Source of the DNA: a bacterium | GTDB taxonomy: Bacteria > Cyanobacteriota > Vampirovibrionia > Obscuribacterales > Obscuribacteraceae | DNA length: 12,999 nt | NCBI GenBank assembly: GCA_030431355.1 | Contig: JAUIJG010000121.1 | Span: 1 to 12,999, forward strand | Reading direction: 5' to 3' | Shown here: in pieces, positions 12,087-12,999 of the stretch | Layout of the letters: each line of letters opens with the position of its first letter | How positions within the stretch are numbered: the first letter of the stretch is position 1 | Notes under the pieces: model-generated | Seen by the model: only the letters and a program-made list of their open reading frames with translations | Told to the model about the DNA's origin: nothing | Databases searched by the model: none | Translations under genes and position numbers: made by a program

Positions 12087-12999
12087 TCAGACGAAGAGAT
12101 TTTTGGCCACCGGTGATCCGCCCCTTGTATATCCGGGAAACAGCTCTGCTATCTGATTCTTTGACAATTCAAGATGGTTCTCCGCCACGCTGGAGACAAC
12201 GTCCCGGAAATCCACCCGAACAGGAAGGTCCCTGCCTTCATAAAGATTGCCTTTTGCCAGGCCGCTGAAGTCACCATGAACTTTGCCGCCGTTGACACCA
12301 CCACCCATCAACCACATGACATTACCATGACCATGGTCGGTACCACCATTGCCGTTCTCTTTTACAGTCCTTCCAAACTCGGACATCACCATGATGACGG
12401 TATCTTTGTACTGAGGACCGAGGCCGGTCACCAGATCGGCCAGACCGCTGCCTAAAGAGTTTAATTGGTTGGTGAGCTGACCTTTGGAAGCGCCTTGATT
12501 GACGTGGGTATCCCAACCCCCAAGGGCTAAGAATGCAATCTGGGTATTTCGGTCCTTGCCAAAGAGACTGCCCAGCTGTCTGCCGAAACCTTTAAAATTA
12601 CGGGCCACCGGGGCACCTTTATTGGCTGCCTGCATCTCCTGGGCCAGTTTCTCTTTGAGGGTGTTATGACTCTCCAGTCCTTCCTCGAAGGCTTCTTCAA
12701 GCTCATCTCCTCGACCTTCATACATCCTGGCAAATGCCGAAGAGATAAATGGCTGATCTATTACGGATCTTCTACCGCTTCTTTTGGGGGCGTAACTGGC
12801 AACAGTAACCGGACCCTGAAGAATACGGGGCATCGTGGAACCCACATTAATTGCCCGAATCGGAGAGCTATTGTCCGGCAAAAGCTGAAGCGCTCTGTTT
12901 AACCATCCTGAACTAGCTGTTTTTACTCCCGGGCGACCGGACTCCATGTAGTCCTGAGCGTCAAAATGAGAGCGTGTACCATCCGGAGATCCCGATGAG
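12087..12999 (-). CDS. DUF1501 family protein, 3' part (5' end beyond window)
   Basis: The frame stays open to the right edge. Upstream of the ATG at 12947 it continues as GTRSHFDAQDYMESG, which is the DUF1501 signature around HFDAQD, so that ATG is internal. About 303 residues are visible. Other family motifs are GGWDTHVNQG, MVMSEFGRTVKENGNGGTDH-G and GGGVNGGKVHGD, followed by RVDFRDVVSSVAENHL and a C-terminal FPGY. DUF1501 proteins are usually exported by a twin-arginine signal (not visible here) and share a fold and metal-ligand pattern with the alkaline phosphatase/sulfatase superfamily; no substrate is established. They are often encoded beside DUF1800 proteins, which would be expected upstream, outside the window. 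Confidence 0.9.
   Translation of the reverse strand, partial: SSGSPDGTRSHFDAQDYMESGRPGVKTASSGWLNRALQLLPDNSSPIRAINVGSTMPRILQGPVTVASYAPKRSGRRSVIDQPFISSAFARMYEGRGDELEEAFEEGLESHNTLKEKLAQEMQAANKGAPVARNFKGFGRQLGSLFGKDRNTQIAFLALGGWDTHVNQGASKGQLTNQLNSLGSGLADLVTGLGPQYKDTVIMVMSEFGRTVKENGNGGTDHGHGNVMWLMGGGVNGGKVHGDFSGLAKGNLYEGRDLPVRVDFRDVVSSVAENHLELSKNQIAELFPGYTRGGSPVAKNLFV

Overview
The window is compact bacterial chromosomal DNA of roughly even base composition. Genes lie on both strands, intergenic gaps are short, and there is no tRNA, rRNA, CRISPR array, insertion sequence or phage gene. Signal peptides, one lipobox, several TPR or PsbP-like exported proteins and a DUF1501 protein suggest a diderm environmental bacterium. 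This mix would suit Obscuribacterales-like Melainabacteria (Cyanobacteriota) or a similar lineage, but no taxonomic marker is present, so this is a weak inference.

Layout. Positions 1-451 (-): 5' end of a TPR lipoprotein. 645-1679 (+): two-gene operon of a triple-helix membrane protein and a membrane-anchored heavy-metal-associated (HMA) domain protein with a CVSC metal site. 1686-2411 (-): uncharacterised protein. 2602-4752 (-): secreted GH13 glycosidase with the domain order of cyclodextrin glucanotransferase (catalytic barrel, C domain, IPT/TIG, CBM20). 4830-5384 (+): GNAT acetyltransferase of the RimJ/RimL type, divergent from the amylase. 5511-7607 (+): membrane-anchored FMN/[3Fe-4S] glutamate-synthase-like oxidoreductase, split by a single in-frame TGA at 6231-6233. 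7608-7878: intergenic region with strong inverted repeats. 7879-8979 (+): small membrane protein (TTG start) abutting a D-amino acid aminotransferase. 8976-9617 (-): exported TPR protein. About 9731-10225 (+): five-helix membrane protein. 12003-10229 (-): exported two-domain protein followed by a zinc-ribbon SpoU/TrmH-type RNA methyltransferase. 12087-12999 (-): DUF1501 protein, cut by the window edge.

How the genes relate. The glutamate-synthase-like oxidoreductase and the D-amino acid aminotransferase could be metabolically linked through glutamate and 2-oxoglutarate, but a 271-base gap with structured DNA separates them. The amylase is a self-contained extracellular starch or maltodextrin enzyme with no sugar transporter or regulator beside it. 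The other genes look like ordinary, unrelated neighbours packed tail to tail.

The most unusual feature is the in-frame TGA. The sequence on both sides is in the same frame and keeps family homology right up to the stop. It is therefore a point nonsense mutation, a base error or recoding, and not a frameshift or two independent genes. I did not find a convincing new multi-gene system.
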